Source of the DNA: Phallus indusiatus
Taxonomy: Eukaryota > Basidiomycota > Agaricomycetes > Phallales > Phallaceae
NCBI GenBank assembly: GCA_027605045.1
Contig: JAQFWX010000013.1
Coordinates: 248,001 to 312,000 of the forward strand
DNA: 64,000 nucleotides
Direction of reading: 5' to 3'
Shown here: one piece after another, positions 21,457 through 32,870 of the stretch
Numbering within the stretch: the first letter of the stretch is position 1
Layout of the letters: each line of letters opens with the position of its first letter
The notes under the pieces: model-generated
Database searches by the model: none
What the model saw: the letters and a program-made list of their open reading frames with translations, nothing else
What the model was told of the DNA's origin: nothing
Position numbers and translations under genes: made by a program

Positions 21457-22977
21457 CTATATATGCTGTATAAGTCGTATTCCCAACTTCTCAATCTTTT
21501 TAATTTGGTTTTGAGGGATGATTACGAAGTTCTTTAGCTCGAGGATCTTCAACGGTTCACTGTGAGCCTCCACTCTCGCGTCTCGCACCATCTCCATACG
21601 CCTGGATACGATTTTCGGTTTGCAACTCGGTTTATGTGAACTGTGGTACGTCAATCGTTCCAGGCGGGGAAGTCTCCGCCCATCCATTAGAAGGTCACAT
21701 ACCGATGCGAAGCTGCGGGAGCGTAGTACGCTTAAATGAATGATCCTATCGAAGTTGCTCAATATTTCTCCTAAGAATCTGTTATACGCTTTTGGAGTCT
21801 CCTGACTTATCCACTTGCTCTTCTTTACAGAGCGATAATCCACAATAAGCTCTACGAGGTTTGTAGTTCTTTGCTTCAACTGAGAGTACAGCGCTTCATG
21901 ATGATTCATCAACCAATGGAATGAAATGTGGAAAGAGTTTGGTGGCGGTAATGTCCAAGGATAGTCTATGCTGTATTTCGAGTAGGAAACTGATGCATGG
22001 AAGTGGTTAAAGAAATCACAATCTTCTTCAGAAAGGCCTGTGGATATGCAGACAACGGAACCGAACACAGAAGAGGATGTCACATATTGGTTATAGCATA
22101 GAGAAAGACGCAAACTCTTCATCGTCGAAAAATTAATGTTATTCAGGTGATCCCACTTGTAAGTATCTGAACAAAATGGCGAAATACCCAAATAATTCAA
22201 GGCCAGCGTCTTTATGGAATGAGGCCCAGCATCCATGGTGAGTATTCGCAAATTAGGTAGATTCGTGACGCGGGCGGCAGGAAGGTGGGTCCCATCAATT
22301 AAATTCAAGATTCTGAGATTAGGCAGTGCTTCCAGAAAGTACGAAGCGGCTGAAAAATCCCAATTATATGATGGAACATGCAGTTTTAGCCACTCAAGAC
22401 GATCTAGTAGGCTGTGAGATACCTGCTGGTAGAGTATTTTACTCGATAGCTCCATGAATCGGGGATTAAGAGCAGAAAGGAATGCATAGAAAAATTCAGG
22501 TCGTTGATTCGACAGTTGTACATAAACCCTCGACAGAATCAAGTTGTCTACCAGAGTAAGATTTTTCCTGTACGAGAAATCCAAATCCAAACTATGGCCT
22601 TGAAGGAATAAAGTCCTGATTCGGAAATGCTTGAAGTAATTAAGGTAAGATTTGGCCGAGCAGTTATTGCAGGACTGCGGCGATGGGCATACCGAGTACG
22701 CGGCAACATCTATTTCTCGCGGTTTAGAACGGAAAATGACATCTCGGGCCAAACTTTGCAACTTGGTTCTCTGGCCATGTTCGATGACGGTCCAAAATAC
22801 GGATGTATTTAGCACGATAAAACGCCATTGACGACAGACCCATGATAGTGGCAGATAAATATAGGGGTCTTGGAAAGACGAGGGACCGAGGAGGAGGAAA
22901 ATCATGGTCAGAATTTCGATTGGGAGTTTTTGATTAATCGGGCAAGAGTTTTCGCGCTGAATCTCGACAAGAGCCAT
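21457..22977 (-). CDS. F-box-like protein, copy 2 (506 aa)
   Basis: Complete intronless frame starting MALVEIQRENSCPINQK with the family F-box LPIEILTMIFLLLGPSSF and SWVCRQWRFIVLNTS. The remainder follows the family pattern: a Cys-rich SPQSCNNCSAKS segment, repeated leucine-rich segments such as LPNLRILNLIDG, the block LSEEDCDFFNHFH, SLPPPNSFHISFHW-type residues (here TLPPPNSFHISFHW) and a C-terminal RRLPRLERLTYHSS. It is most like copy 5 (46458-47990); both carry HLPAARVTNLPNLRILTM. It is divergently paired with copy 3: the two starts are about 605 bases apart and share the intergenic region. Probable role: Skp1-binding substrate adaptor. Confidence 0.87.
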   Translation of the reverse strand: MALVEIQRENSCPINQKLPIEILTMIFLLLGPSSFQDPYIYLPLSWVCRQWRFIVLNTSVFWTVIEHGQRTKLQSLARDVIFRSKPREIDVAAYSVCPSPQSCNNCSAKSYLNYFKHFRIRTLFLQGHSLDLDFSYRKNLTLVDNLILSRVYVQLSNQRPEFFYAFLSALNPRFMELSSKILYQQVSHSLLDRLEWLKLHVPSYNWDFSAASYFLEALPNLRILNLIDGTHLPAARVTNLPNLRILTMDAGPHSIKTLALNYLGISPFCSDTYKWDHLNNINFSTMKSLRLSLCYNQYVTSSSVFGSVVCISTGLSEEDCDFFNHFHASVSYSKYSIDYPWTLPPPNSFHISFHWLMNHHEALYSQLKQRTTNLVELIVDYRSVKKSKWISQETPKAYNRFLGEILSNFDRIIHLSVLRSRSFASVCDLLMDGRRLPRLERLTYHSSHKPSCKPKIVSRRMEMVRDARVEAHSEPLKILELKNFVIIPQNQIKKIEKLGIRLIQHI

Positions 22978-23029
22978 TCTGTGATAATAACAAGAAACAA
23001 AGGATGCGAGCTGCAGAGTTTGTGGCTGA

Positions 23030-23085
23030 GGTTAAGGAGGCGGCAGCCTTTAGCGCTGATATGTACGACTTGAAATGATCGGAGT
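23030..23085 (-). promoter_or_regulatory. F-box-family upstream motif, copy 2
   Basis: AAGGAGGCGGCAGC, then GCGCTGATATG, then ATGATCGGAGTC (23075-23086, a decayed CCGATCGG palindrome) lie about 55-110 bases upstream of the copy 2 start, in the same order as at the other copies. Confidence 0.5.
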
Positions 23086-23439
23086 CAGTGCTTGATTGTA
23101 GACTGAACAGAAAAATATATTCAATAAAATCTACTTGAGCTGATCGAATCAATGGAGAAAAGTAAACGCGCTAATTGAGAATGGGGACTGAACGAGCACT
23201 GATGTACGTGCTCCAAAGAGTGGTCAGGAAATGGGAGAGAACCGGCGCAGTGTGTGATGGCTAAGGAGAATTAAGGTAGAATAGTTAAAAGAAAAATGAA
23301 AATGTTCTAAAGTAATTACTTACCACCCCAAACCTATGCTTCAAATCCCCGCTCCAGATTTAATTGCACCGTCAAATTTTTCTGTCAATATCAGCTCAAG
23401 TATCTATAATACAGTCTTCAGGCAAGCATTCATAGTATT

Positions 23440-23505
23440 TTGATTCCGACCGGTTCAAGTGATAACACCATATCAGCGCCACTAGCTGCCGCCTCCTTAA
23501 GGACC
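23440..23505 (+). promoter_or_regulatory. F-box-family upstream motif, copy 3
   Basis: GATTCCGACCGGTTCAAGTG (palindrome position 23446-23453), then ATATCAGCGCC and GCCGCCTCCTTAAGGA, about 80-140 bases before the copy 3 ATG. Same order and orientation relative to the gene as at copies 4 and 5. Confidence 0.6.
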
Positions 23506-23582
23506 TCGCCAACCTCAGCCACAAACGTCGCAGCGCCGCGGCGTAACCTTCCGTAACCTTCCCTTTTGTTAAATAGCGCAGA

Positions 23583-25112
23583 ATGGCTCGTGTCAAGGCT
23601 CAGTGCAAAGACTCTTCCTTGATTAATCACAAACTCCCAGTCGAAATTCTGACCATGATTTTCCTCCTCCTCGGTCCCTCTTCTTTCGAGGACCCCTATG
23701 TTTATCTGCCACTATCATGGGTCTGTCGTCGATGGCGTTCTATCGTGCTAAATACATCGATTTTTTGGACCGTCATCAAACATGAATGCAAGAAAACCAA
23801 GTTGCAAAGTTTGACCCGAGATGTCATTGTTCGTTTTAAACCGCGCGAAATAGATATTGCTTGGGTATGCGGCTCTAATCACTTCTATCTTTCGCCCTGC
23901 AGCAATTTTTCGTCCAATTCGTGCTCTTATTACTTCAAGCACCTTCGAATCAGAACCCTGTATCTTGACAACAAGTGGAATTTTGATTTCTCCAGCATAA
24001 AAAACCTTACGCAGGTGGAAAACTTGATTCTGGGCAGGGATCTTGGGTCACTGTCGAGTCCGCAAGAACAGTTTTTCCAAAAATTCCTTTCCGTTGTTAA
24101 TCCTCGATTCCTGGAACTGTCTGAGATAATACTCCACAAACAGATATCACAAAGCCTGCCAGATCGTCTGGAGTGGCTAAAAATCAGTGCCTCATACTCA
24201 ACTTTTCCAGTTGGTGAAACTTACGGTTTCAAGTTCATTATTCCACAAATTTTGGCGGCATTGCCACATCTCCGAATCCTGAATTTATTCGCTGGAGGTT
24301 TTTCAACTGATGCTCCCGTCATAAATCTACCGAACCTGCGACTACTCAGCATTGATTCTAATCCCCATTCCATACAGACGTCGGCCCTAAGTTATTTTGG
24401 TATTTGGGTAGATTTTTTATGTGAGGGTTACGACTGGGACCATCTGAACAGCATTGATCTTCCGATGATGAAGAGTTTACGTATCGCTCTATGCACTGAA
24501 CGGTGTTTGAAGGAATGTCCCTTATCCATTGCTTGTATATCCACAGGCCATTCCGAAGAAGATTGCGATTTTTTTAACGACTTCCATACGCCAGTTTCCC
24601 GATCTAAAAAGAGCATGGACTCGCATTGGTTATTACCGCCGCCAAACTCTTTTCACATTTCATTCGAGTGGTTAGAAACACAAGAAACACTGTTTTCTCA
24701 GCTGAAGCGAAGAGCTACAAATCTCGTTGAATTTATGGTGGACTGTCGATCTATACATGTTGAGGACTGGGAGAATTGGAAGGATTACTACGAGTTCCTG
24801 GGCAGAATATTGGACACCTTTGATACGGTAACTCACCTGATCGTATTACGCTCCTGCGACTTCGTCTCGACATGTAACCTTCTGAAGAATGGACAAAGAC
24901 TACCTCGGTTGGAACGATTCACGTACCATAGTTCGGAAAACCCGACCGGAGGGATGAAGATCGTCTTCAACCGAATGAAGTTGGTGCAAAGTGCGAGAAT
25001 CAAGGTTGGCAGTGAACCGTTGAAAACGCTCGAGCTAAAGAATTTTTTGACCCTTTCTCCGACACAAGTTTTGAAACTCGAGAAGAAGCTGGGCATCCAT
25101 CTTGAACAATAA
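23583..25112 (+). CDS. F-box-like protein, copy 3 (509 aa)
   Basis: Complete intronless frame from MARVKAQCKDSSLINHK. The F-box is LPVEILTMIFLLLGPSSF with YLPLSWVCRRWRSIVLNTS. Family blocks follow in order: LPHLRILNLFAGGF (leucine-rich), STGHSEEDCDFFNDFHTP, LLPPPNSFHISFEWL, LKRRATNLVEFMVDCRSI, RLPRLERFTYHSSENPTGG and a C-terminal SEPLKTLELKNFLTL. The 3' flank (TGAAACGTTTTAATATTC, then TGCCGTCAGTGCACG) is also shared with copy 1's 3' flank, so the duplicated unit includes more than the coding region. Head-to-head with copy 2. Confidence 0.87.
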   Translation: MARVKAQCKDSSLINHKLPVEILTMIFLLLGPSSFEDPYVYLPLSWVCRRWRSIVLNTSIFWTVIKHECKKTKLQSLTRDVIVRFKPREIDIAWVCGSNHFYLSPCSNFSSNSCSYYFKHLRIRTLYLDNKWNFDFSSIKNLTQVENLILGRDLGSLSSPQEQFFQKFLSVVNPRFLELSEIILHKQISQSLPDRLEWLKISASYSTFPVGETYGFKFIIPQILAALPHLRILNLFAGGFSTDAPVINLPNLRLLSIDSNPHSIQTSALSYFGIWVDFLCEGYDWDHLNSIDLPMMKSLRIALCTERCLKECPLSIACISTGHSEEDCDFFNDFHTPVSRSKKSMDSHWLLPPPNSFHISFEWLETQETLFSQLKRRATNLVEFMVDCRSIHVEDWENWKDYYEFLGRILDTFDTVTHLIVLRSCDFVSTCNLLKNGQRLPRLERFTYHSSENPTGGMKIVFNRMKLVQSARIKVGSEPLKTLELKNFLTLSPTQVLKLEKKLGIHLEQ

Positions 25113-25559
25113 ACAATACGAAATCTGAAACGTTTTAATATTCTTATAGAGTAAAAGAGACTGTACATACTTGTTATGATAATACTTGGATTATCAGAAT
25201 TAATGCCGTCAGTGCACGTTTTAGAGAACATTGAGACTCTGTAACGATTTACACATGCCTTACACCCATGTACGTTAGTCAAGTAAGTTCTCATTGGATT
25301 CGTTCTGTATAAACCGCTATGCCTAAGTAAGATGCAAGTCCCTTGGTCTTGTATCTAGATTGACAAGATATGGGTGATTTTCCCCGAGCTTGTCAGTCAA
25401 AGCCCCACCAAAAAACAAAAGAAGAGCGCAGCGTTAAACGCTGAACGTCGGGTAGCGGGTTGTGACTTGATTGTAACATTGCGGCACACCCGGCATGTGG
25501 CGCGTTCTCCGAAATGATTACGTGCACATCTCGCGGGCAATGGGCTCTAGCTTAAGCTT

Positions 25560-27303
25560 ATGGACCTCACTCATCGCTGGCACAACATCAGCGATCGCTG
25601 GAAATTTATCGGCGTAGCTGTATCAGCATCTGTTGCAACACTAACAGTCATACGCACATACGACTCCTTTAAGAAGCTTCGCAAGCGCAGACAACTTGAA
25701 GAAGACCTGAAATCCTCTCTCGCAAAAGGCATACCGTCGCGGAAAATACCTAGTCCTCCAGACCCAACAGAGGAATCATGGGAACAGATTAACATTACTT
25801 CTTCTTTGACGTCGTCCCAAGCGAGTTTGCCGTCTCGGATTATCAACGATTATAGTGAAGAACTGGTTAAAGAGCAGCTTGCGCGGAATTATGCGTTCTT
25901 TGGAGATGAGTCTATGGAGCGTATTCGGAACAGTCTGGTCGTCGTTGTTGGATGCGGTGGTGTTGGTTCATACGCTGCGATGATGCTCGCACGCTCGGGC
26001 GTGTCCAAGATTAGACTGGTAGATTTTGACTACGTGACACTTTCGTCGCTGAATCGTCATGCTACTGCTGTTCTTTCGGACGTTGGTACGCCCAAAGTGC
26101 ATTGTGTGAGAAGGGTCATTGCAGAATTTGCAAGATGGGTTGATGTTGATGCTCGTGTTGATATATGGAGGAAGGACGAGGGCGGTGGGAAGTTGTTGGA
26201 AGGCGCAGATTGGGTCGTCGGTAAGTCCGCTATCCTTCTTCTCTGGGTCATTGTTGATCTGGGTATGAGTAGATGCTATTGATAATATCTCGACAAAGGC
26301 TGATTTGCTTAAGTATTGCCACGACAACAAAATCAAAGTGCGTTGAATAATACTAGCTCAATAAAAGCGCGGATCTTGACGCGGGTTGTAGGTCCTTTCC
26401 GCCATGGGTGCAGGAGCAAAATGCGATCCAACGCGGATTCAAATAAGGTCAGCAGTCCACTAGCTGTTGTTCCAATCATTATCTCATACTCTGGTACATT
26501 GAACAGCGACATATCATATACCGTATACGACCCACTAGCGCGTTCAGTCCGTCGCAGACTGAGACTGCAGGGCGTAACATCCGGTATACCAGTCGTCTAC
26601 TCCACCGAAACACCCAGCGACGTCAAACTACTTCCACTACCTGATGAAGAATTTGAGAAAGGAAAAGTGAACGAGTTGAATGTCTTTGATGACTTCAGAG
26701 TACGAATTTTACCCGTCATTGGTATGGCTACATCTCGTCTTTCTTTCAGTTTTTTTTTACTTAACGGAGTTCAGGACCTATACCCGCTATATTTGGCTTG
26801 AATATCGCAACATATATTTTGACTGATCTAGCTGGAAAACCGATTCTTAATCCTCTACCGGTTAAAAACCGGTACAAAACGTATGATAGGCTTCTGCGCG
26901 ATTTGACTGCTAATGAAGCCAAACTCGCGGGCCACAACGGTCTGCAAACGTACGTGTCTAAAGTTTTCTTCCAACGCGCAACCCTCTCAGCGTTTTTTTG
27001 TGTAGAAAATTACCTCTAGACGAGGACGACGTCTGGATGATATATGAAGATCTACACCGTGGAGGCCGCTCAATTATACCACCCCATGACGTGCCCGCGC
27101 GTTCCACATTAACCCGCTGGGACTTTAGAGAACCGCTCAGCTTGACGAATTGCGTGGTTATGGAATTCAAAGACGCTGATACGCATTGGAAGAGGTATTT
27201 AGAGGGTGAACTTGATCCTGCCGTTGTATGGGGTGCTGAGGTTGCTGAGATTGTGGAGAGACGGAGAGAGGAAGTCAAGAGGTGGAGAGAGTGGGTTATG
27301 TAG
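25560..27303 (+). CDS. TCD1: tRNA threonylcarbamoyladenosine dehydratase (489 aa, 6 exons)
   Basis: Exons are 25560-26220, 26273-26337, 26392-26447, 26507-26721, 26775-26949 and 27006-27303; all phases close to 489 residues. It belongs to the E1-like ThiF/MoeB/HesA superfamily, TcdA/Tcd1 branch, which cyclises t6A37 of ANN-decoding tRNAs to ct6A using ATP. Evidence: a membrane-anchor-like N-terminus (FIGVAVSASVATLTVIRTY, about 17-35), the nucleotide-binding GCGGVGSYAAMMLARSG (131 on), VDFDYVTLSSLNRHA, the DAIDN motif at the exon 1/2 junction, VLSAMGAGAKCDPTRIQ, and a late RSIIPP motif. The N-terminal hydrophobic segment fits the mitochondrial outer-membrane location of the yeast proteins. It appears intact. 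Confidence 0.9.
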
Positions 27304-27940
27304 CTTTACCATTTTTTTGAAAGTATCATATATACATACATATAATACAACAAACGTCCAAGTACCTACACGTCTGTTTTTAAGAATGTGACTTTCACTA
27401 CTATCTAGAAATCCATCATCGCCTCCCAGAACTGTAACCAATTCTGGGGTGCAGTAGTGTTGCTAGCGAAGGCGAAGTCGGTTTCCTCTACGCCAAAAAT
27501 TGGAAAATGCCTCTCTTGATCGTGGAAAACGGAATGTCGTGGACGAGAGAGGGATAAGGTCCTGGCGCAATGAGGAAGAAAAAAAGTTGATCACGAACGA
27601 GGGCTTATATATAGGCGGAGTGGAGGGCGGAGGGAGCCGAGTTTTGGGTGTACTACAATAAGTCAAAGGCACCTCGGCCTCGGACCTTCCATGACTTACA
27701 ACCATCACTTGAAATAACAGCTCGAACACCCAGCTGACTCAGCGGCTGTTCGGCAGACAAACTCAGAGGCGCCCATTCCGCCAGCCTGGCGAGGGAAGAA
27801 ATATGTGCGAAATATTAATTATTTGCACAATTTGAATATGAAATGAATTAGAGAAAATTCAATCACTTCTAATCCTCCTTGCTCCTAAGCTCTATTTGAG
27901 GATTAACAGGATATGGATGTCACGGATGGGCATAAAGCAT
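27304..27940. other. Intergenic downstream of the dehydratase gene
   Basis: Minus-strand frame 27463-27729 has no supporting feature. I see no gene. Confidence 0.4.
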
Positions 27941-27945
27941 GTGTG

Positions 27946-28017
27946 TCGTATGGCCTAGCGGTCTAGGTGCCTTTGAGAGGGACGAGGCTCTTGCGTTCAA
28001 ACCCCAATGGGTGTTCA
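27946..28017 (+). repeat. tRNA-like (SINE-type) module
   Basis: A-box-like TGGCCTAGCGGTCTAGG and B-box-like GCGTTCAAACCCC are spaced as in a tRNA, followed by T-rich sequence. Acceptor ends do not pair convincingly. It faces the module at 28143-28232, repeating the arrangement seen at 13961-14305. Confidence 0.5.
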
Positions 28018-28142
28018 TTTTTGCTTTTACTGCACAAAACCATGCTTTTGATTTTTAATATATAATCCAATGCCAAGAGACCCACAAGTGAAAAATACAA
28101 TACCTTGAACAATAATAAGCGCTCTTTTGAGGTCTTTATACC

Positions 28143-28232
28143 TGAAGAAAAAACAGGCCTTGAGGAGAATTGAACCCCTGGGTCACAAAAAGGTGAGCCT
28201 AACATGTGACACATATACCACTGAGGCATGAA
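28143..28232 (-). repeat. tRNA-like (SINE-type) module, convergent with 27946-28017
   Basis: On the minus strand TGCCTCAGTGGTATATG (A-box) is followed by CAGGGGTTCAATTCTCC (B-box). The B-box block GGGGTTCAATTCTC is shared with the module at 14225-14305. Confidence 0.5.
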
Positions 28233-28409
28233 CGCACTGGGAGATTTGGTTCGATTTTTCGAATGTATAGACATAGGGCATAAGAATTATAGTCTTAAAT
28301 AAAAAATTCATAGCTTTATTCTCATAAAATGATCTCATACATTATTATTTGAATTATTATCATTATAATTATAAATAAAATAATAATGAAATATACTGTG
28401 ACCTAACGG

Positions 28410-28445
28410 TAACAGCGGCAAACTGTTGCCGAGTTGCCGCTGTTA
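28410..28445. repeat. Inverted repeat (12-base arms)
   Basis: TAACAGCGGCAA (28410-28421) and TTGCCGCTGTTA (28434-28445) are perfect reverse complements with a 12-base loop that itself contains GTTGCC. Function unknown. Confidence 0.7.
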
Positions 28446-28890
28446 TAGCCAGGTTCCTGGTATGGTTACTGCTGACCAAGCTGGATGTTCGAGCTTGGTA
28501 GCCCCATCACTTCCTCTGGGTCACCAATTATGTCGATCTCGCTAGAAGAGCATGAATTATATATATTTTTTCATAAATACAGGTTAACGGACCGACTACT
28601 AGCAGTGGCTAATCCGTATGACCAAACAAAGAGCAAAGCAATAATATTTCCTTTTCACTAACGGGGTCGTTTCTCATACCAGTCCAAGGTCTCACCAAAT
28701 AAAAGGAGATGCACATATCAATCCACTGGGATACCGTCGTGGTTTGGAGAATGCCTGGAGAACCGCACAAAACCGCACTAATCGCGCCTGTGGCGATGCG
28801 GCGGAACTGTCGCCTCAGTTGCCTAGGAGGCTTATGCCTGCCCGGCCATCATCCCGTTAAGCATCTCGAATCATTATAAAAATAAAATAG
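28446..28890. other. Gene-free stretch
   Basis: No coding or RNA feature could be supported here. Confidence 0.4.
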
Positions 28891-28892
28891 GC

Positions 28893-30510
28893 TCACATGA
28901 GATGAAAAAGGCCCGAAATAACCTTTATGTCAACCGTCCGCGTCAATCCCGGTACTTGAAGAAACATATCCCTGATGGCATGTAGGGTCTTGTACATTCG
29001 AAGATAAAGTATGTTATAGTCTCTCTTTCCTTTCGTGGCACTGACCCTTGTAGCCTTTTCAAGTGCCTGAAAGAGTCCTGGTATACCATGCCATTGCCCG
29101 TTTCTAATCTGTAATAACGGGATACCGGTCGACATGCACAAAGCAAATGTTGCCACTTCGTATGGTCTAGCAAGAAGATCAAGTGTTTCTCTATAACAAA
29201 ATTCGTGAGACATTTGTACAAGTCATGTAGACAAAAACGCTAACATGGTGATTTGCCTCACAGCTGCGAGATTCGCGAGTACATTGAAGGTCCTTCTAGG
29301 AACATGAATTCGAGGGTTTGTCATGACGTGCAAGACGAGTCTGAATAACTTGATATCTGTTGTTTCTAACCGTAGTGGTTCTACCGGCGTTGCGAACGAA
29401 GCAGAAAGTTTATAAGCGTACGCCACAATAGCGATATGTACTGCAATATCATAGTGGGACAAAAACATTTCGTCGATCTCGATCTCTGTTATAATGTCTT
29501 CTCCGGGATGAAAACACGTCTCGATCTCGAACAATTCGCTATAAAGACATGCAATATCAGTGAAATGCGAGGGGGCTTTAAATCCCATGCGCATGCCCGG
29601 TCACGTACCCGACAGCGCCGACCATAATGTCAATCATAGAAGCTAAAGCTTGGAGGTGCTCGGTGCGCATCGAGTTTATATTGAAAGGATCAGGAGTGCC
29701 TTGAACTCGAGCAATGAGATAGGCATTTGCCCTCGTCGCAAAATCCCATGCATAGCTCTGGAAGGCACTTGAAGCTTTATTAAGGCTCTCATGTAAGTGC
29801 GAAAATGCAAATCAACACATGAGAAAAGGCCCATTACCTCGTTCATTACTGAAAGGGATACATAGTTGATTACGGCGCAGCAAATTTGGCGTGGAATACC
29901 ATAGAGCGTTCCAATTGCTCAAATCATTCTCCCATTCGTGGAGGACAGTACGAAGTTCACCAGGTAGTGATAGGTGGTTGAAAATTCGTTTTACGCTACT
30001 CATAAGCCAGGAAGTTTCCTTTAAGGCTTTACTTTCATAGACTCGGGGATTTGAAGGAAGCAAGCTGCATGCTTCCCCTAACAGGCTCGCTGATGATGTT
30101 GATGAAGTATAAGGAGGACTTCTGGCTGTGCAGGCTGAAGCTAAGGACTGCGGGAGGATACTTGTAGGAGGATTTCGAACAGTCGCTTTTCCTTGTTGCT
30201 ATTGATTTTTCAAAGATAAAAACAGTGAACACTTTTTTATAGATATTGAATACTTACAATTGCGTCCCACCACAATTCAAGCTCTTGGGCTCCGATTTCA
30301 TGATGATGATCGCCATTTGGACCAATAATGCATATATAGTGAACTGGAACTTCGCAGCACCAAATCTCTTCGATTTTGTTCTTGATAAAACTCTTGTAGA
30401 TTTTCTGAGATATCATCAAAGAGTTGACTAGCTTAAAGAAGACCAAGTTATTTGAAAGTGAAATATCTTCTTACATATAGTATTTCGTTCTCTTGTAGAG
30501 CTCTATCCAT
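28893..30510 (-). CDS. Unrecognised multi-exon gene, 3' end possibly frameshifted
   Basis: Exons fit well from the ATG at 30510: 30475-30510, 30258-30431, 29838-30198, 29609-29774 and 29262-29538, in consistent phase. The protein begins MDRALQENEILYLVNSLM, then has IIGPNGDHHHEIGAQELELW, a Ser/Pro-rich stretch (PPTSILPQSLASACTARSPP), a helical part (HLSLPGELRTVLHEWENDLS) and FHPGEDIITEIEIDEM. After the last intron (GTGAGG..TTATAG, 29191-29261) the natural-looking continuation ETLDLLARPYEVATFALCMS lies one base out of phase, while the in-phase join hits a stop at once. Either an unusual splice site is used or the gene carries a frameshift. I do not recognise the family. Confidence 0.5.
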
Positions 30511-32870
30511 GTCTGCAGTAGTTTTACTATTGTTGAGTAGTATGCAAGTAGTATGTTGTGAACAGAGTGAGTGAAAATTGAGGAATGATATTAGACGTTT
30601 TTCCGAAACAACTTTTTATATGAACAAGGCAGCGAGGGTACTGGCAAGAAATGCTAGATGAGACACAGAGAGTGGGAAAATCACTTATCTATGGTCTTAT
30701 CATGAAAAAGACATAAGCAGTGGCAGCACGGGGTAGAGAATTGCATAAGGAGCTCAGTTGATCCGACCCGGCGTACAATGCACAGTAATACATATATGCC
30801 TTGGCTTCTTGATCTCGTAGTATTTACAGTTTATTGAGTTTTGATTACGCTCTCATATTAAAAGTTGATCGATTTTTGATTTACCTCTCATGTATAAGAA
30901 CATGACAACTCGGGCTGACTTAATTAACCAATGGCAATCCGTCCGCTATACATCAATTATGGGGTGCAGAATATGGCGTAAGCGAGTTTTGCTGTTTCGA
31001 GTATGAGTGCTACTTGTTGATTGATTTTGTTCGGTTTCGCATGTTTTCACCTTTGACTTGTTTATTTGTATGCGTTGACCTCGCGTGCACCTACAAAAAA
31101 CCTGAGGATTGTGGTGTCAGTTACTTTGAGCAAACTTCGCAGCAAAATATTTTGATTGGGCTCGGGGCAATCTGGGTCCTGAGTCCCGAGTACTTTGAGT
31201 CCTGAGTGATTCAGCGGATGTCAGAGTAGGCCGTTCTAGTGCCGTTTTGCTGTCCGTTTCAAAATCAGTGAAACGGCGGTTGAAACGGCCAAAAAGTAAA
31301 ACGGTCATGGTATCTCAGTTGACGTGATTATAGTGACATGGATCTCAGTCGACAATTTTGATGTCTCCGAGAGGTCAATGGCGTACCTCTCTCTTCTCTT
31401 GACGTGGAATTATTTTTATAATTTAAAAGAACCCGAGCCTCACTAGTCATTGGCGTGCCATGGCCTCTCATGATCATCAATCATCTCTCGCGCAGTTTAT
31501 TTCCTTACTCCAAACCAGGGGCGACTTACAGCTATGAATAACTTTTTGAAGTAATGGAAACATACTGACAGTTGGCCAATATCAGAACCCGTGTCAAGCT
31601 TTTCACAGCTTACTCCCGCTAAAGTTTCAAATGAGCCACAAATCATATCCCGATGACATTTACCATCTCAAGCAAGCTTAGGAAGCCAGGGATGTCATAT
31701 TACACAAAGCTGATGGATTCTGCGAACACCAAGGACGAGATTTATCACATGAGGATACGTATAAACTTCTGGCGTTATACTTATCATTATGGGCTGGACG
31801 TGCTTAAGAAGATGTTTCTGGCGTCATTTTAGAAACAATACCAAAGATAACTGGATAATGCCATGAAGAAGGTTCCTGCAAGGACAGGACGGAATAAAGG
31901 CGACAGGCTTATCATTTCTTGATCCCCCAGGCCTAATAGGTGGCACCGTCACCTCTACGGCGTGTCGAGTAAATCTTTAACTGCCAGCCATGGCGAAACT
32001 TTATTTGGAGCAAAAGGGGAAAAGGGGAATTCTGCGCTGGAGATGTATCAGTGCCGCAAGATCCGATATTTGATAGCTGATTAACAACTGTAAAATCAGG
32101 AATCTCCCGTCGGAGTTGCGAGTCGTTGAGATATTCAACATTGATTTTAGCTGGCATCCGCAAGCCCAAAATTAAAAAAGAACGTTATATACGCGACCAG
32201 GTCGCGGACTATGACCCATCCTCTTATCTTTCATTAATTCTTCCTCCCATCACAGAACACCCTTCAAGAAACGATACAACAATGAGGAAAGATATCCGAG
32301 GTTCACCCCTGGTATATTTACACAAAAGTCTGGGTTTTACAGACTCATATTGACGGGACAGGGCTCTCTGCGACATCGGCCTCACTAGATCATCAGGGAA
32401 TCTCCAGCATCACATAATTCCATCTAAATCTTCGTTGGATGAGTGTTCTATCGCATAGAGAGGATATTTTCCGAGATGAAGCAAGGGTTTATGGAGAAGA
32501 TCCAAATTGAGGACATTCAAAGAGCATGAAAAGCGCATCGTCATGTTCACTATAGGGTGGATGTCCAAAGTTTACGTATAATCTATCAAACAAATCACTC
32601 GCAGTCTCACAGCATTGAACAACTTGGGAAGAGGCCCAGAGAACTAATAAACACACCCACTTGAAAATTAATGTTATGTAACGTATACGTACTATGGCAA
32701 GAAAACACCAAGTTCAAAGATTATTCCGTTTGAACAAGATGTTATCTGACGGTACAGACGTAGATTTGTTGATTATAAGGAAAGGGATACGGGGCCAAAC
32801 TCAAAGCATTCTGAGCGCTTGAAATTTTCGTGATTGAAGCGCTGGACCCTGGTGCCGGCCATTCAAGTTG
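30511..32870. other. Gene-poor region with one decayed frame
   Basis: Apart from the remnant at 31633-31860, no gene is supported. Around 31243-31310 there are nested inverted repeats (CCGTTTCA..TGAAACGG within CCGTTTT..AAAACGG). Frames at 31933-32353 overlap on both strands and have no family features. Confidence 0.4.
31633..31860 (+). pseudogene. Degenerate coding remnant
   Basis: A plus-strand frame reads MSHKSYPDDIYHLKQA, stop, EARDVILHKADGFCEHQGRD, then LSHEDTYKLLALYLSLWAGR, followed by a second stop. The amphipathic, protein-like composition either side of two in-frame stops suggests a former gene. Family not recognised. Confidence 0.4.

Noticed and set aside
28400..28450. CRISPR-like or terminator hairpin
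   Set aside because: A single inverted repeat without repeated units in a eukaryotic genome; no T-tract follows as for a pol III terminator.
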